The notes: generated by a model not told the origin, from the sequence alone. A stretch of 64,000 nt of DNA from JBAXTE01 sp037130365 (GCA_037130365.1 JBAXTE010000019.1:15236-79235); one strand, 5' to 3'; numbered from the stretch's first letter, positions 44,740-54,606 are shown. Translations and numbers: made by a program.

Positions 44740-47061
44740 TTATTCTACAATTAGTTTTCTAGTAATCATCATGTTGTTTAACTTGATTTTTACCAAATAA
44801 ATTCCAGCAGAATTAAATTGTGAGCGCTTTAATGTGAATTGATGGTCACCTTGTTCTAGTTTCTGATTTGTTAAGACTAGCACGTCTCTTCCCAATACGT
44901 CTACCAGTGTAATATTGGTATTTGTTTGTTCGGTTAAATTAAATTGAATTTGCGTAGTCTCTTTTATTGGATTTGGGTAAATCGATAAATTAATGTTTTC
45001 TGCAAGTTGGTTTGATATCCCAACGGTACCACAAGCACCGGTACAAATTCTATCAATGTATAGATTGTTCCCACCCTTATTCGTAAAAGTAAATTTAAAA
45101 CGAAGATTGCTCTTATCAGTTACTCCTGTGATAAATACTGAATCTTGTCTCCAAAATTGAGTACTATCAGCAATAAATGAAGTGGTTTTACATCCCCAAG
45201 TAGTTAATGATTCACCAGAATATGTTTTTTTAACACTCCAAGTTTTTCCACAATCTTGAGAAATGCTCACAGTAAGCTTATCATAAATCGTGTCTGCAGT
45301 ACTTGTTCCATATAATAGTTCTGCTAATGCGTTTGAAGCAATTTCTTTTCCAACATAAGCTCTATTAAACTTAAATTTTATTACTCCTGTAATGTGTGAC
45401 AAATCGAAGGTTGGAGAAACCAACTCATCTATGCTTCCGCTTGGGTTGTTTGCAAAATTCGAAATACGAAGGGAATGTGTTCCGGTATAAGATGCCGAAT
45501 CTGTAACTTCAAAAGGATTTCCGCCTTGATTTACAACGTTCCAATTATTTAAACCGTTTTCAAAATCTTCCATAATATCACCCGTTTGAGTCGCTTGTGT
45601 AGTAATTACATTGATGGTATTAATTTTTATTATACTATCTGCGCCTTGAGCATTTGCTACTACAAGTTTAACTGTATACGTTCCGGGAGTAGCATAGGTA
45701 ATTTCTGGGTTAACGTCGGTTGAGGTTGATGGAGTGCCACCAGTAAATGTCCATGTTCTATTGCTTACAGCTCCGTTAAATGACAAATCATAGAAAATAA
45801 CAGATGAACCAGCACAAACGGTGGTACTATTACTTCTAAAATCAGCTATTGGACTGCAAGTAGAAATGTAATTAGGATCCCAAACGCCTGTTTCAACAAG
45901 ATTTTCATACGACCATAATTGGCGACGATCGCTCATCATGGTTGCTTGAATTCTGTCGTTTTGTCCATTTGTAAATATGTTTGTACAATAACCTAATTGA
46001 TAATCCATATAATTTTCTACCATATCTGGTTTATCGTTAGTTTCGGTGCAAGTGTTTCTAACTCCAGGTTCAAAACAAGCTATCGAAGTGCTTTGAGATG
46101 CAGTTTGAATTGGAGGTGTATCAGCTACTTCATCGTTATTTAAGGTAACTAAACCAAAGGGACCTCCGCTTGTCGAGCATCCATCGGTTCCCATAATTGG
46201 AAGTCCAGCGAGTAATTTTAAATTCTGAAAAGGATGATATAAATTAAAATAATGACCCAATTCGTGTGTAAATGTTCTATTTAAAGCATTGATTGGTTGT
46301 CCCATTAATGTGGTTGCAGTTCCAATGGATCCAATTCCGTCATGACGAATTAGTACACCATCTGCCAATGTATCACCGTTTGTAAAAAGTGGCGTTAAGG
46401 GATTTGATGGTGGAAATACTGACATTCCGCCGATTGCTGCTCCATCTGGTAAACTAATTCCCGAAGGATAAATAAAAGCAACTGAGTATATGTTTAAATA
46501 CTTTTTTGGGTTCCATGCATAATCATGAAGGAGGTCGTAATATGCATAATTTGTTCGCTCATCATATACTCGATCAATTCCTTCAGTGCAATTTCCATTT
46601 GGGTCAATTTTCGCTAATCTAAATTCAAAATTGCAATTTGCCCTTAAACTATTAAACCCCGACCAAGTATTTGTTCCAGAAACTGTATCAGAATTTAATT
46701 TTTGATAATCGATATTTAATTTTGCAATTGCATCCTCAATTTGGGCTTTGGATATATTCTCGTTGCCATATCCATGAACGATGTGGAAAACTACAGGAAT
46801 GATTTTTCTTCCATTTTGAGTGGTATCTGTTGTTAACACTTTTGTTACGTTATTTGATTTCATATTCGAAATCATTTGAGCCATCTCTTTTTCATAAATC
46901 AGGTATTTATCAATAACCTTGGGGTTTTCAAGGATTTTTTTCGATAATAACTGATGATCAGCTATGTTGTAATTGTAATAAACAGGTTTGTTTTCTTGTG
47001 AAAACAGTGGGTAAATCCCCCAGATTACCCAAAAAAGCAATAAAAAGCTAGTTTTTTTCAT
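44740..47061 (-). CDS. Secreted M43 (pappalysin/cytophagalysin-type) metalloprotease with T9SS sorting domain
   Basis: This is a zinc protease exported through T9SS. The 773-residue protein has a signal peptide (residues 1-22, ending PLFSQ), a propeptide-like region, and an M43 catalytic domain with the zinc motif HELGHYFNLYH (about 266-276). This is HExxHxxNxxH, with Asn in place of the common Gly. A PKD domain (about 404-487, WTFTGGTPSTSTDVNPEITY), a MAM-like jelly-roll domain (about 490-680) and a type A sorting domain (about 694-773, IYPNP...GIYLVKI) follow. The frame is open upstream to 47193, but only the ATG at 47061 gives a signal peptide, and the promoter lies between the two. Single-gene unit. 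Substrate unknown. Confidence 0.92.
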   Translation of the reverse strand: MKKTSFLLLFWVIWGIYPLFSQENKPVYYNYNIADHQLLSKKILENPKVIDKYLIYEKEMAQMISNMKSNNVTKVLTTDTTQNGRKIIPVVFHIVHGYGNENISKAQIEDAIAKLNIDYQKLNSDTVSGTNTWSGFNSLRANCNFEFRLAKIDPNGNCTEGIDRVYDERTNYAYYDLLHDYAWNPKKYLNIYSVAFIYPSGISLPDGAAIGGMSVFPPSNPLTPLFTNGDTLADGVLIRHDGIGSIGTATTLMGQPINALNRTFTHELGHYFNLYHPFQNLKLLAGLPIMGTDGCSTSGGPFGLVTLNNDEVADTPPIQTASQSTSIACFEPGVRNTCTETNDKPDMVENYMDYQLGYCTNIFTNGQNDRIQATMMSDRRQLWSYENLVETGVWDPNYISTCSPIADFRSNSTTVCAGSSVIFYDLSFNGAVSNRTWTFTGGTPSTSTDVNPEITYATPGTYTVKLVVANAQGADSIIKINTINVITTQATQTGDIMEDFENGLNNWNVVNQGGNPFEVTDSASYTGTHSLRISNFANNPSGSIDELVSPTFDLSHITGVIKFKFNRAYVGKEIASNALAELLYGTSTADTIYDKLTVSISQDCGKTWSVKKTYSGESLTTWGCKTTSFIADSTQFWRQDSVFITGVTDKSNLRFKFTFTNKGGNNLYIDRICTGACGTVGISNQLAENINLSIYPNPIKETTQIQFNLTEQTNTNITLVDVLGRDVLVLTNQKLEQGDHQFTLKRSQFNSAGIYLVKIKLNNMMITRKLIVE

Positions 47062-47100
47062 AATATTAATAATTAATTTTTGATAATTTCTCCCATAAAG

Positions 47101-47108
47101 CAAAAATA
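47101..47108 (-). promoter_or_regulatory. Promoter of the M43 protease gene; decides its start
   Basis: TATTTTTG fits TAnnTTTG on the minus strand, with TTG 22 bases upstream (47131-47133). It predicts a leader of about 33 bases to the ATG at 47061, which rules out the longer upstream frame. Confidence 0.6.
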
Positions 47109-47199
47109 GGAAAAAAATAATAACAAATATCAATAAAATGAATCTAATTTGTTTAATTCGGTAAACAATAATTAAAACTTGTTGAACAAGCATCCTAAG

Positions 47200-47515
47200 A
47201 GGATAATTGAAGAATAATAAATCTTGACTTTGATAGCTTAGGAAATAAATTATTGCGTCAATTTAATAAGCTACCTATCCACTTTAATCAAGTAAATAAT
47301 GAAAGTCTATTTTTATTAATTGTAACGATATAACCACATAGGCCCATAGGGAACCAAATCACAAAGGTGCATAGGAGTCTATGTGTTCTATGTGTTGTAT
47401 TTAATCTATGCGATCTATGTGTTTATAAAAGTAGAGCAAATTATACTAAAACAACGAAAAGACTAGCTTGCAATTATCGTTTAAACTGTGGCTTGACCGA
47501 AAGGGATAGGCAGTT
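47200..47515. other. Intergenic region with CTATGTG-type short repeats
   Basis: No gene. At about 47331-47428 a run of related short words occurs: ACCACATAG, GGCCCATAGG, GTCTATGTGTT, CTATGTGTTG, CTATGCG, CTATGTGTTTA. They are partly inverted (AACCACATAG against CTATGTGTT), a pattern seen between genes in many Bacteroidota. No terminator after purM is obvious. Confidence 0.45.
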
Positions 47516-48685
47516 TTAATAATTGTAAACACCATTTGGAGATTGAATAGTCACTCCTTTGTTACCTTCGACGCAATATCCAATAATTTGTGCATCCACA
47601 TTAAATGACTTTGAAATAGCAATAATCTCATCTGCAACTTTTTCGTTGGTATATATTTCCAAACGATGTCCCATATTAAAGACTTTATACATTTCTGCCC
47701 AATCAGTGTTTGATTCTGCATGGATTAGATTAAAAAGCGGAGGTATAGGGAAAAGATTGTTTTTAATTACATGAACATCATTGTTTATAAAATGGAGTAC
47801 TTTGGTTTGGGCTCCACCACTACAATGAACAATGCCATTAATGTGAGCATGAAAGTTCTCTAAAACTGTTTTCACTATTGGTGCGTATGTTCGAGTAGGA
47901 GAGAGGACTAGCTTTCCGATAGTGACACCTGCAACTTCACTTGCTTCAGTCAGCATTCGTGATCCACTATAAGAATATTCTTCGGGAATTGTATGATCGT
48001 ACGTTTCGGGATATTTTTTAGCAATATCTTTATTAAATACATCGTGTCTGGCTGAAGTTAGTCCATTACTTCCCATCCCACCATTGTATTCAGTTTCATA
48101 AATTGCTTTACCAAAGGAGGCTAACCCAACAATTACATTGCCTGGTTGAATTCGATCATTGCTAATAACCTGTTTTCGTTCCATTCTACAAGTTACGGTA
48201 GAGTCAACAATTATTGTTTTTACCAAATCACCTACGTCAGCAGTTTCGCCACCTGTGGTATGAATATTTATTCCATATTGACGCATGCTTTCTACAAACT
48301 CTTCTGTGCCTGAAATTATGGAGGAAATTACCTCTCCTGGAATAAGATTTTTATTGCGACCAATAGTTGAGGATAAAAGAATATTATTGTATGCCCCAAC
48401 ACAAATTAAATCATCCAGATTCATTACAATTGCATCTTGCGCTATTCCTTTCCAAACAGAGATATCGCCAGTCTCTTTCCAATAGGCATAAGCTAACGAG
48501 GATTTGGTACCAGCTCCATCAGCATGCATTACCACACAATGGTCGGGACTATTTGTAAGGTAATCGGGCGTGATTTTGCAAAAAGCTTTAGGGAATAATC
48601 CTTTGTCGAGGTTTTTTATTGCCTGATGAACATCTTCCTTTGATGCGGATACTCCACGTTGACTATAGCGTGATTGATTGGCCAT
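47516..48685 (-). CDS. purM: Phosphoribosylformylglycinamidine cyclo-ligase (AIR synthetase)
   Basis: PurM closes the imidazole ring in purine synthesis, using ATP to turn FGAM into AIR in the cytoplasm. The 389-residue protein is of the longer form found in Bacteroidota. Family features: the N-terminal RYSQRGVSASK glycine-rich lead, DGAGTKSSLAY, the metal/ATP-binding DAIVMNLDDLICVGA block, the GGETADVGD motif and the NGIVHCSGGAQTK motif late in the chain. Complete, with a start supported by the short distance to the -7 element at 48696. It stands alone, not with other pur genes. Confidence 0.93.
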   Translation of the reverse strand: MANQSRYSQRGVSASKEDVHQAIKNLDKGLFPKAFCKITPDYLTNSPDHCVVMHADGAGTKSSLAYAYWKETGDISVWKGIAQDAIVMNLDDLICVGAYNNILLSSTIGRNKNLIPGEVISSIISGTEEFVESMRQYGINIHTTGGETADVGDLVKTIIVDSTVTCRMERKQVISNDRIQPGNVIVGLASFGKAIYETEYNGGMGSNGLTSARHDVFNKDIAKKYPETYDHTIPEEYSYSGSRMLTEASEVAGVTIGKLVLSPTRTYAPIVKTVLENFHAHINGIVHCSGGAQTKVLHFINNDVHVIKNNLFPIPPLFNLIHAESNTDWAEMYKVFNMGHRLEIYTNEKVADEIIAISKSFNVDAQIIGYCVEGNKGVTIQSPNGVYNY

Positions 48686-48695
48686 TTTTTTTATG

Positions 48696-48703
48696 CAAAG
48701 TTA
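48696..48703 (-). promoter_or_regulatory. Promoter -7 element of purM, next to the upstream terminator
   Basis: TAACTTTG fits TAnnTTTG on the minus strand and lies 11 bases before the ATG, predicting a nearly leaderless mRNA. The only upstream TTTG (48718-48721, 14-base gap) lies inside the terminator hairpin of the preceding gene. Confidence 0.5.
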
Positions 48704-48705
48704 AA

Positions 48706-48738
48706 AAAAAACATCCGCAAATTTTGCGGATGTTTTTT
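48706..48738 (-). terminator. Terminator after the PorE-like gene
   Basis: Arms AAAAAACATCCGCAA (48706-48720) and TTGCGGATGTTTTTT (48724-48738) with a 3-base loop and a T-run, four bases past the stop at 48742. It separates this unit from purM. Confidence 0.88.
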
Positions 48739-48741
48739 AAA

Positions 48742-51291
48742 TTATTTAGATTTAAAAGTAAGTGTCTTTTTGTCTTTGTCGATAGTGTATTCGCCAAATT
48801 CTTCAGCTAATCGTTTATCTCCAAAAACGATGGCCGTTTTCTGACCTTTCACAACCACAACTTCTACGTTTTCAATCGTTTCTTCACCAATTTTTAAATC
48901 AGTTAAGAAAAGCACGGAATTATCAATGATACTTCCATCTTCGTTGATTGCTTTTTCTTTATTTGCAAAATTGGTTACGGTGATTTTATGTTCTTTAAGG
49001 AAGTTGAATGCTTCGTCCATTGAAATTGCAATTTTTATCGAGCCATTTTCTATTGCAAAAGTCATTTGTTTGTTGTTGACAATACAAGTAGATTTCACCA
49101 CATTACCTTCAATTGTAACAGGTATAGTATTCATGTTTGGTGCTACCATAAAAGTGACCGTTCCTTTATTGCTTGTATCGTTTTTAATTGTAGATGGTAC
49201 AAAGTCATCACGCAAAATTCTAAATTCAGTTCTACGATTAAGGTTGTGTGCTGATTCTTGCTCTGGTTTTGAAGGTAATTCTTTAATGTATTCAGGTGTT
49301 AAAGTAACTCCTTTGTTAAATACAAATTCTTTTCCTTCATAACTTGAACGAGTATCTTTAGCAAGCGTACGAGGAACTTTTTCTCCGTACCCTTTAGCCA
49401 CAAGTCTTGCAGGGTCAATTCCAAGAGAAATCAAATACGTAACGCAAGATTGAGCACGGTATTGAGATAAAGTATCATTGGTCATAGGAATAGGTCTAAC
49501 ATCAGTATGAGCACGTAACTCAATAACGAAAGTTGGATTGTCAACCATGATTTTGTGCAAACCTTTTAGTGAATCTTCATATTGTGGTTTTAAATCCCAT
49601 TTAGCTAAATCATATAATATGTCTGGAAGTAAAATTGGTTCTTTTGGAATAGGATTCAATAAGAAATTATGTTTTAAATCTTTATTTTCTTTAAGACCAA
49701 CTGTTGTTTCTTTTCCTTTGGTGTTTTCATTATCATAGTATCCCTTTTTAGAAACAGCCATTGTATATGTTACATCCAACATGATTTTGGTTTTATCGAA
49801 CATGTAATACCCTTTATTGTCGGTTACAGTTTTGTAAGTAGTACTATTTGAACCAGTAATAATCACATCAGCACCAGCAATTGGCTGAAGAGAAACGCTG
49901 TCTTTTACTATACCAGAAAGTGTAAATACTAATGGTCGTAATTTGAATGTCCAAATATCATAACCTAAATCTGCTTTGCCTTCTTTACGATTTGATGCAA
50001 AGTATCCTTTTTCTACATATGGAGAATTAGACAATGGATCATTATAAACAGTCTCATCAAATAAGATTGTAATATCATCAGCCTCAGAGTTAATTGGTAC
50101 TTGAAGATTGACTGGTTCGCTCCAAGTCTCTCCTTTTTTTGTCGTTTTAAAAATATCAAATCCACCAACTCCAGGAAGTCCTTTTGTTGAGTAATATAAT
50201 GTACTATCATTTCTCAATGTTGGGAACATGTCAGAAGTCCATGTGTTAATTTGAGGTCCTAAATTTACAGGAGTATCAAATGGTTTTGATTTTTTAGAAC
50301 GTTTTGCAACCCAAATATCAAATCCACCTTCGCCACCAGGCATATTAGAAGAAAAATAAATGGTTAACTCATTTGAGCTAATAGCAGGATGCACAAAGTC
50401 AAAGGTGTCTAATCCGAGTTTAACTTCTTCAGCTTCACCCCAACTTTTTCCTTTTTTTTGAGCTTGATATATTTTACAAGAAATTACTTTTTTCTTTTCA
50501 ATTCCACAACGCGAAAAATAGATTGTTGACCCTTTAGCATTGGCTACAGCTTCTCCTTCATTGGAGTTGGTATTTACAAAACCATCTTCTGCATCAATAG
50601 AGGCTGGTTCTGTCCATTCGCCAGGCCATTCCGTGTTTTTGCTTTTTGGCTTATCACACATGTAAATATCAGAAAAAGATTGACCAGTCCACACATCAGT
50701 GCCTTTGCCATTACTGCCTTCTCTTGAAGAAGTTATAAATAATTGATTCTTTTTTGTTGGATTTCCCCATGTTGGTGCCCAATCATTTTCACGGGAATTA
50801 ATTTTTTTGAAGTTTGTTATTTCGTGTCTTGTTGGTGCTTTAACCCATGCGGCTCCTAAATCACATGATTTAATTCTGACATCGATATGTGCGTCATCAG
50901 GCACACGCTCTTTGTATTTTTTATAATAACTTTGAGCACTAGCAAAATCTTTATACAAAGCTCGTTTAATATCTCCTAAATGAAGAAGGATTATCGCGTT
51001 ATCCTTTTGATAATTAATTTTTTCTAGTTTTTGGTAATTTTGTTCTGCCTTTTTCAAATTACCAGTTAATCGATAACATTCAGCTAAACGAAAAAGCACA
51101 AAATTCTTTAATATTTTGTTGGTTTTAATTTTCGGATATGCTTTTTTGTATAAATCAGCAGCAATATTATACTGGAAAGTAGAAAATGCTTTATCTGCTT
51201 CTTGAGTATAATTTTTCTTTTGAGCTATGCTTATGTTGCTGATTAACAACAGCGTAAGAATAGCAATCCCGAATGTAAAAATTCGCTTCAT
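48742..51291 (-). CDS. PorE-like TPR / beta-propeller / OmpA protein with C-terminal retropepsin-like domain
   Basis: The 849-residue envelope protein has the domain order of PorE, a T9SS-associated protein that links to peptidoglycan. After a signal peptide (1-23, ending SIAQ) come TPR helices (about 25-140), PD40 propeller blades (about 150-440, repeats like LTIYFSSNMPGGEGGFDIW), a CarboxypepD_reg-like domain (about 459-540) and an OmpA peptidoglycan-binding domain (about 557-690, ELRAHTDVR and NRRTEF). Unlike PorE it lacks a lipobox. It also continues for about 145 residues that resemble a retropepsin: FAIENGSIKIAIS (near 747) aligns with the FxxDTGASxxxIS active-site strand, but with Glu-Asn-Gly in place of Asp-Thr-Gly. 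The T9SS role is inferred from architecture only; similar OmpA proteins serve elsewhere. Confidence 0.82.
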   Translation of the reverse strand: MKRIFTFGIAILTLLLISNISIAQKKNYTQEADKAFSTFQYNIAADLYKKAYPKIKTNKILKNFVLFRLAECYRLTGNLKKAEQNYQKLEKINYQKDNAIILLHLGDIKRALYKDFASAQSYYKKYKERVPDDAHIDVRIKSCDLGAAWVKAPTRHEITNFKKINSRENDWAPTWGNPTKKNQLFITSSREGSNGKGTDVWTGQSFSDIYMCDKPKSKNTEWPGEWTEPASIDAEDGFVNTNSNEGEAVANAKGSTIYFSRCGIEKKKVISCKIYQAQKKGKSWGEAEEVKLGLDTFDFVHPAISSNELTIYFSSNMPGGEGGFDIWVAKRSKKSKPFDTPVNLGPQINTWTSDMFPTLRNDSTLYYSTKGLPGVGGFDIFKTTKKGETWSEPVNLQVPINSEADDITILFDETVYNDPLSNSPYVEKGYFASNRKEGKADLGYDIWTFKLRPLVFTLSGIVKDSVSLQPIAGADVIITGSNSTTYKTVTDNKGYYMFDKTKIMLDVTYTMAVSKKGYYDNENTKGKETTVGLKENKDLKHNFLLNPIPKEPILLPDILYDLAKWDLKPQYEDSLKGLHKIMVDNPTFVIELRAHTDVRPIPMTNDTLSQYRAQSCVTYLISLGIDPARLVAKGYGEKVPRTLAKDTRSSYEGKEFVFNKGVTLTPEYIKELPSKPEQESAHNLNRRTEFRILRDDFVPSTIKNDTSNKGTVTFMVAPNMNTIPVTIEGNVVKSTCIVNNKQMTFAIENGSIKIAISMDEAFNFLKEHKITVTNFANKEKAINEDGSIIDNSVLFLTDLKIGEETIENVEVVVVKGQKTAIVFGDKRLAEEFGEYTIDKDKKTLTFKSK

Positions 51292-51430
51292 AATTTTTGT
51301 GTTAGTTTATCCCAAATACGTCGCTAAAATAATCATATTTTTTTTAATCTTCAAATATAATGTAAAATATTTTTTTAGTTTATTAAACGGAGGTTCCTTT
51401 TTTTTGTTTCATTAAAGTTGCAAATCGAAA

Positions 51431-51461
51431 AAAAAAGCCTCAAAGATATTGAGGCTTTTTT
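51431..51461 (-). terminator. Terminator after secDF
   Basis: Arms AAAAAAGCCTCAA (51431-51443) and TTGAGGCTTTTTT (51449-51461) with a 5-base loop and a T-run, 22 bases past the secDF stop. A -7-like TATATTTG for the next gene lies just before it (51352-51359, minus strand). Confidence 0.88.
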
Positions 51462-51483
51462 AAGATGTTTACAAAAAGTCAAA

Positions 51484-54400
51484 CTATTTAAGTTCTTTTT
51501 CTTTCTTTTTTCTATTTGCTAACATAATCATATCATAAGCAATTGGAGTTGCATTAAAGATTGAAGAATATGTTCCAACAAGAATTCCAATAAGTAAAGC
51601 AAATACAAATCCTTGAATAACCTCACCACCAAAGAAGAAGATTGCAAATAACACTACTAAAGTTGTCCCTGCCGTATTTACGGTTCTTCCTAAAGTGCTA
51701 TTTATTGCTTCGTTCATATTTTCTTTTAAATCTCGTTTAGCATGTAAAGTGTTGTATTCACGAATACGGTCAAAGATAATAACGGTGTCGTTAATAGAGT
51801 ACCCAATAATGGTAAGTATTGCTGCAATAAATGCTTGATCAACTTCCATAGTAAATGGTAAGATGCCATAAAAAATTGAATACATAGAGATTGTAATCAT
51901 AGCATCATGTCCAAGGGAAATTAAGCCACCCAATCCATATTGCCATTTTTTGAATCGTATTGCAACATAAATAAAAATTGATAGGAGTGAGAATAGTACT
52001 GCCCATATCGCATTGATAACAATGTCTTTTGCAATGGTCGGTCCTACTTTTTGAGAACTTAATAATCCAATTTCTTGATTTTTAGTACTAAAATCATCAA
52101 AACCAATTGCTTTAGTAAAGTAAGGTTTTAATCCATTATATAGTTTTGCCTCAACAATTGAATCAACGGTTGAGTTGTCTTCTTTAATTCTATATTTAGT
52201 AGTTACCTTTACTTGATTCGATGAACCAAAGGTTTTTACTTCTGGGGATTCTCCAAATTCTTTATTTAGTGATTGACGGATATCATTTGTTTGTACTTCT
52301 TTATCGAAACGAATTACAAAACTACGACCTCCAGAAAAGTCAACTCCATAATTTAGTCCTCTTGTTGAAAGCGAAATTACACCAGCTAAGATAACAAGTC
52401 CTGAAACAACATACAAGGTTTTGCGAATTCCAATAAAATTTATTTTCGTATTTTGGAGGAAGTTTCGTGTGTATTTATTATCAAAAGAAATGGTCATATC
52501 TTTAGTAAGCATCCATTCAAAAATCATTCTTGAAATAAAGATTGCAGTGAATAGTGAACTTATAATCCCAATGATTAATGTAGTTGCAAATCCTTGAACT
52601 GGTCCTGAACCAAAAATATATAAAACCACAGCGGTAAGTAAAGTCGTCACATTACCATCTATAATAGCAGAATAGGCATGTTTGTATCCTTCTGATATTG
52701 CAAGTCGAAGACCTTTTCCAGCGCGTAATTCTTCACGAATACGTTCGTAAATGATAACGTTTGCATCCACAGCCATCCCTAAAGTTAACACAATACCAGC
52801 AATACCAGGCATTGTTAGAACTGCACCAAGAGATGCTAGTACTCCAAAGATAAAGAAGATATTTGCAATAAGCGCAATATTTGCAACCAATCCACTTTTG
52901 TTGTAATACAACCACATATATAGAAGTACTAATATAAATGCAAATAAAAATGATAATAAGCCTGAGTTGATTGCTTCAAGACCTAAAGTTGGTCCAACAA
53001 TTTCTTCTTGAACGATACGAGCTGGAGCTGGTAGTTTTCCAGCTTTAAGAATGTTTGCTAAATCCTTTGCTTCTTCAAGTGAAAATCTTCCTGTAATAGA
53101 TGAACGACCATTAGGAATTTCGTTTTGAACAGTTGGGAAAGAATAAACATATCCATCAAGAACAATGGCGATTGAACGGCCAATGTTTTCTCCAGTGATT
53201 TTTTTCCATGTTTTAGCACCAACAGTGTTCATAGACATAGAGATTTCGTTACCACCCTTGTCGCTATAATCTTGACGGGCATCGGTAATTGCATCTCCAG
53301 TTAATACGGCTCCTTTTTCACCTACCGCTTTTAAAGCGATTAATTGAACAACCCCAGATTTTTCATCTACAGTTTTGTATTCCCATGCAAGTCTCAAATC
53401 ACGAGGAAGAGAGCTTTTTGCAATTTCAAACATGCGATTAATTTTCGCAGTATCTTTGGTTAGGGCAAATCCAATAACTGCACCTTTGGCGAGTTGCTTT
53501 GTTTTATCGTCAACACTTAATTGTAAAATTGAGAACAATGGGTTTTCCTTTTCCTTCTGTGCTTGACTGATTGCAGCTTTTGAAGTTCCAGTGTCTTTTT
53601 TTGTAGTTGCAGTGGTCGTATCAGGTTTTGCTATAGCAACCGCATTCGTATCCATCGTTTTTGTAGAGTCTAATAATGAAGTTCCATTTACATAGGAAGC
53701 GATTTTTTTATTTACCTCTTCTAATGCAGGATAAATTGGAGGATCGGTGAGCTCGTATGTTTTCCAAAATTCTAAGTTTGCAGTTCCTTGTAAAAGTTTT
53801 CTTACACGTTGAGGCTCTTTAATACCAGGTAATTCAACCAAAATACGTCCAGATTGACTTAATTTTTGGATATTAGGTTGGGCAACGCCAAAACGGTCAA
53901 TACGAGTACGGATAATTTGAAAAGTACGATCTACAGCAGCATCGGTTTCAGCTTTTAGGACTTTCAAAACTTCTTCGTTCGTCGAATTTGTTTTAACGGC
54001 TTCTAGGTTAAACGAGAAGAAAGATGCTAAACGACCATTTGGAGCGACTTCTTTAAATGCTTGTCCGAAAAGTGTGACAAAATCAGTTTGAGTCGTTTTT
54101 TGTTTGTCCAAAGCCTTGGTCATAGCTTGTTGGAACATAGGATCGGTAGAGTTCTTACCTGCTAAAGTAGTTAATATCTCTGGTATAGATATTTCTAATG
54201 TAACATTCATCCCGCCTTTTAAGTCTAATCCTAAGTTTATTTCACGATTTTTACAATCGCGATACGTGTATTTTCTTACCAAAACGTTAAAAACTACTTC
54301 GTTAGACATTGAGTCTAAGAAATAAGTTTCACGTACTTTTGACAATGAATCTACATAAAAATTTTCTTTTGAAGCATCTCCTTTAGCAAGTTTTTTTGCT

Positions 54401-54540
54401 TCAGCTTTTACTTGATCGTTGAGCGAAAATTCTTTGGCGTTTTTTTCTACTTGTCGAGTACATAATGTAAACGATAAAGAATAGGCGCAAACGAGGGCGA
54501 ACGCAATACCGAAGAATTTGATAGTTCCCTTATTCTGCAT
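51484..54540 (-). CDS. secDF: Protein translocase subunit SecDF (fused)
   Basis: SecD and SecF use the proton gradient to pull proteins through the SecYEG channel on the periplasmic side. Here they are one 1018-residue chain, the usual Bacteroidota form. Seen in order: a first membrane segment, the SecD motif LGLDLKGGMNVTLE (about 110), a long periplasmic head with a low-complexity Thr/Lys/Ala insert (about 305-335), and the SecD membrane block with GMAVDANVIIYERIREEL. SecF then starts with NYGVDFSGGRSFVIRF, and its membrane block has GYSINDTVIIFDRIREY. The conserved Asp residues of both membrane motifs are present. Single-gene unit with a good promoter. It serves export of the signal-peptide proteins in this window. 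Confidence 0.97.
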   Translation of the reverse strand: MQNKGTIKFFGIAFALVCAYSLSFTLCTRQVEKNAKEFSLNDQVKAEAKKLAKGDASKENFYVDSLSKVRETYFLDSMSNEVVFNVLVRKYTYRDCKNREINLGLDLKGGMNVTLEISIPEILTTLAGKNSTDPMFQQAMTKALDKQKTTQTDFVTLFGQAFKEVAPNGRLASFFSFNLEAVKTNSTNEEVLKVLKAETDAAVDRTFQIIRTRIDRFGVAQPNIQKLSQSGRILVELPGIKEPQRVRKLLQGTANLEFWKTYELTDPPIYPALEEVNKKIASYVNGTSLLDSTKTMDTNAVAIAKPDTTTATTKKDTGTSKAAISQAQKEKENPLFSILQLSVDDKTKQLAKGAVIGFALTKDTAKINRMFEIAKSSLPRDLRLAWEYKTVDEKSGVVQLIALKAVGEKGAVLTGDAITDARQDYSDKGGNEISMSMNTVGAKTWKKITGENIGRSIAIVLDGYVYSFPTVQNEIPNGRSSITGRFSLEEAKDLANILKAGKLPAPARIVQEEIVGPTLGLEAINSGLLSFLFAFILVLLYMWLYYNKSGLVANIALIANIFFIFGVLASLGAVLTMPGIAGIVLTLGMAVDANVIIYERIREELRAGKGLRLAISEGYKHAYSAIIDGNVTTLLTAVVLYIFGSGPVQGFATTLIIGIISSLFTAIFISRMIFEWMLTKDMTISFDNKYTRNFLQNTKINFIGIRKTLYVVSGLVILAGVISLSTRGLNYGVDFSGGRSFVIRFDKEVQTNDIRQSLNKEFGESPEVKTFGSSNQVKVTTKYRIKEDNSTVDSIVEAKLYNGLKPYFTKAIGFDDFSTKNQEIGLLSSQKVGPTIAKDIVINAIWAVLFSLLSIFIYVAIRFKKWQYGLGGLISLGHDAMITISMYSIFYGILPFTMEVDQAFIAAILTIIGYSINDTVIIFDRIREYNTLHAKRDLKENMNEAINSTLGRTVNTAGTTLVVLFAIFFFGGEVIQGFVFALLIGILVGTYSSIFNATPIAYDMIMLANRKKKEKELK

Positions 54541-54606
54541 GTTTTTAACCTTTTATTATTATTGTTAAATTATTAGTTTTGATTGTATTAATTTTCAATT
54601 AGCCTG

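Noticed and set aside
47062..47193. 44-codon N-terminal extension of the M43 protease
   Set aside because: The promoter -7 element lies inside it and the signal peptide begins at 47061.
47331..47428. CTATGTG-type repeats as a CRISPR array
   Set aside because: Units are short, irregular and partly inverted, with no uniform spacers.
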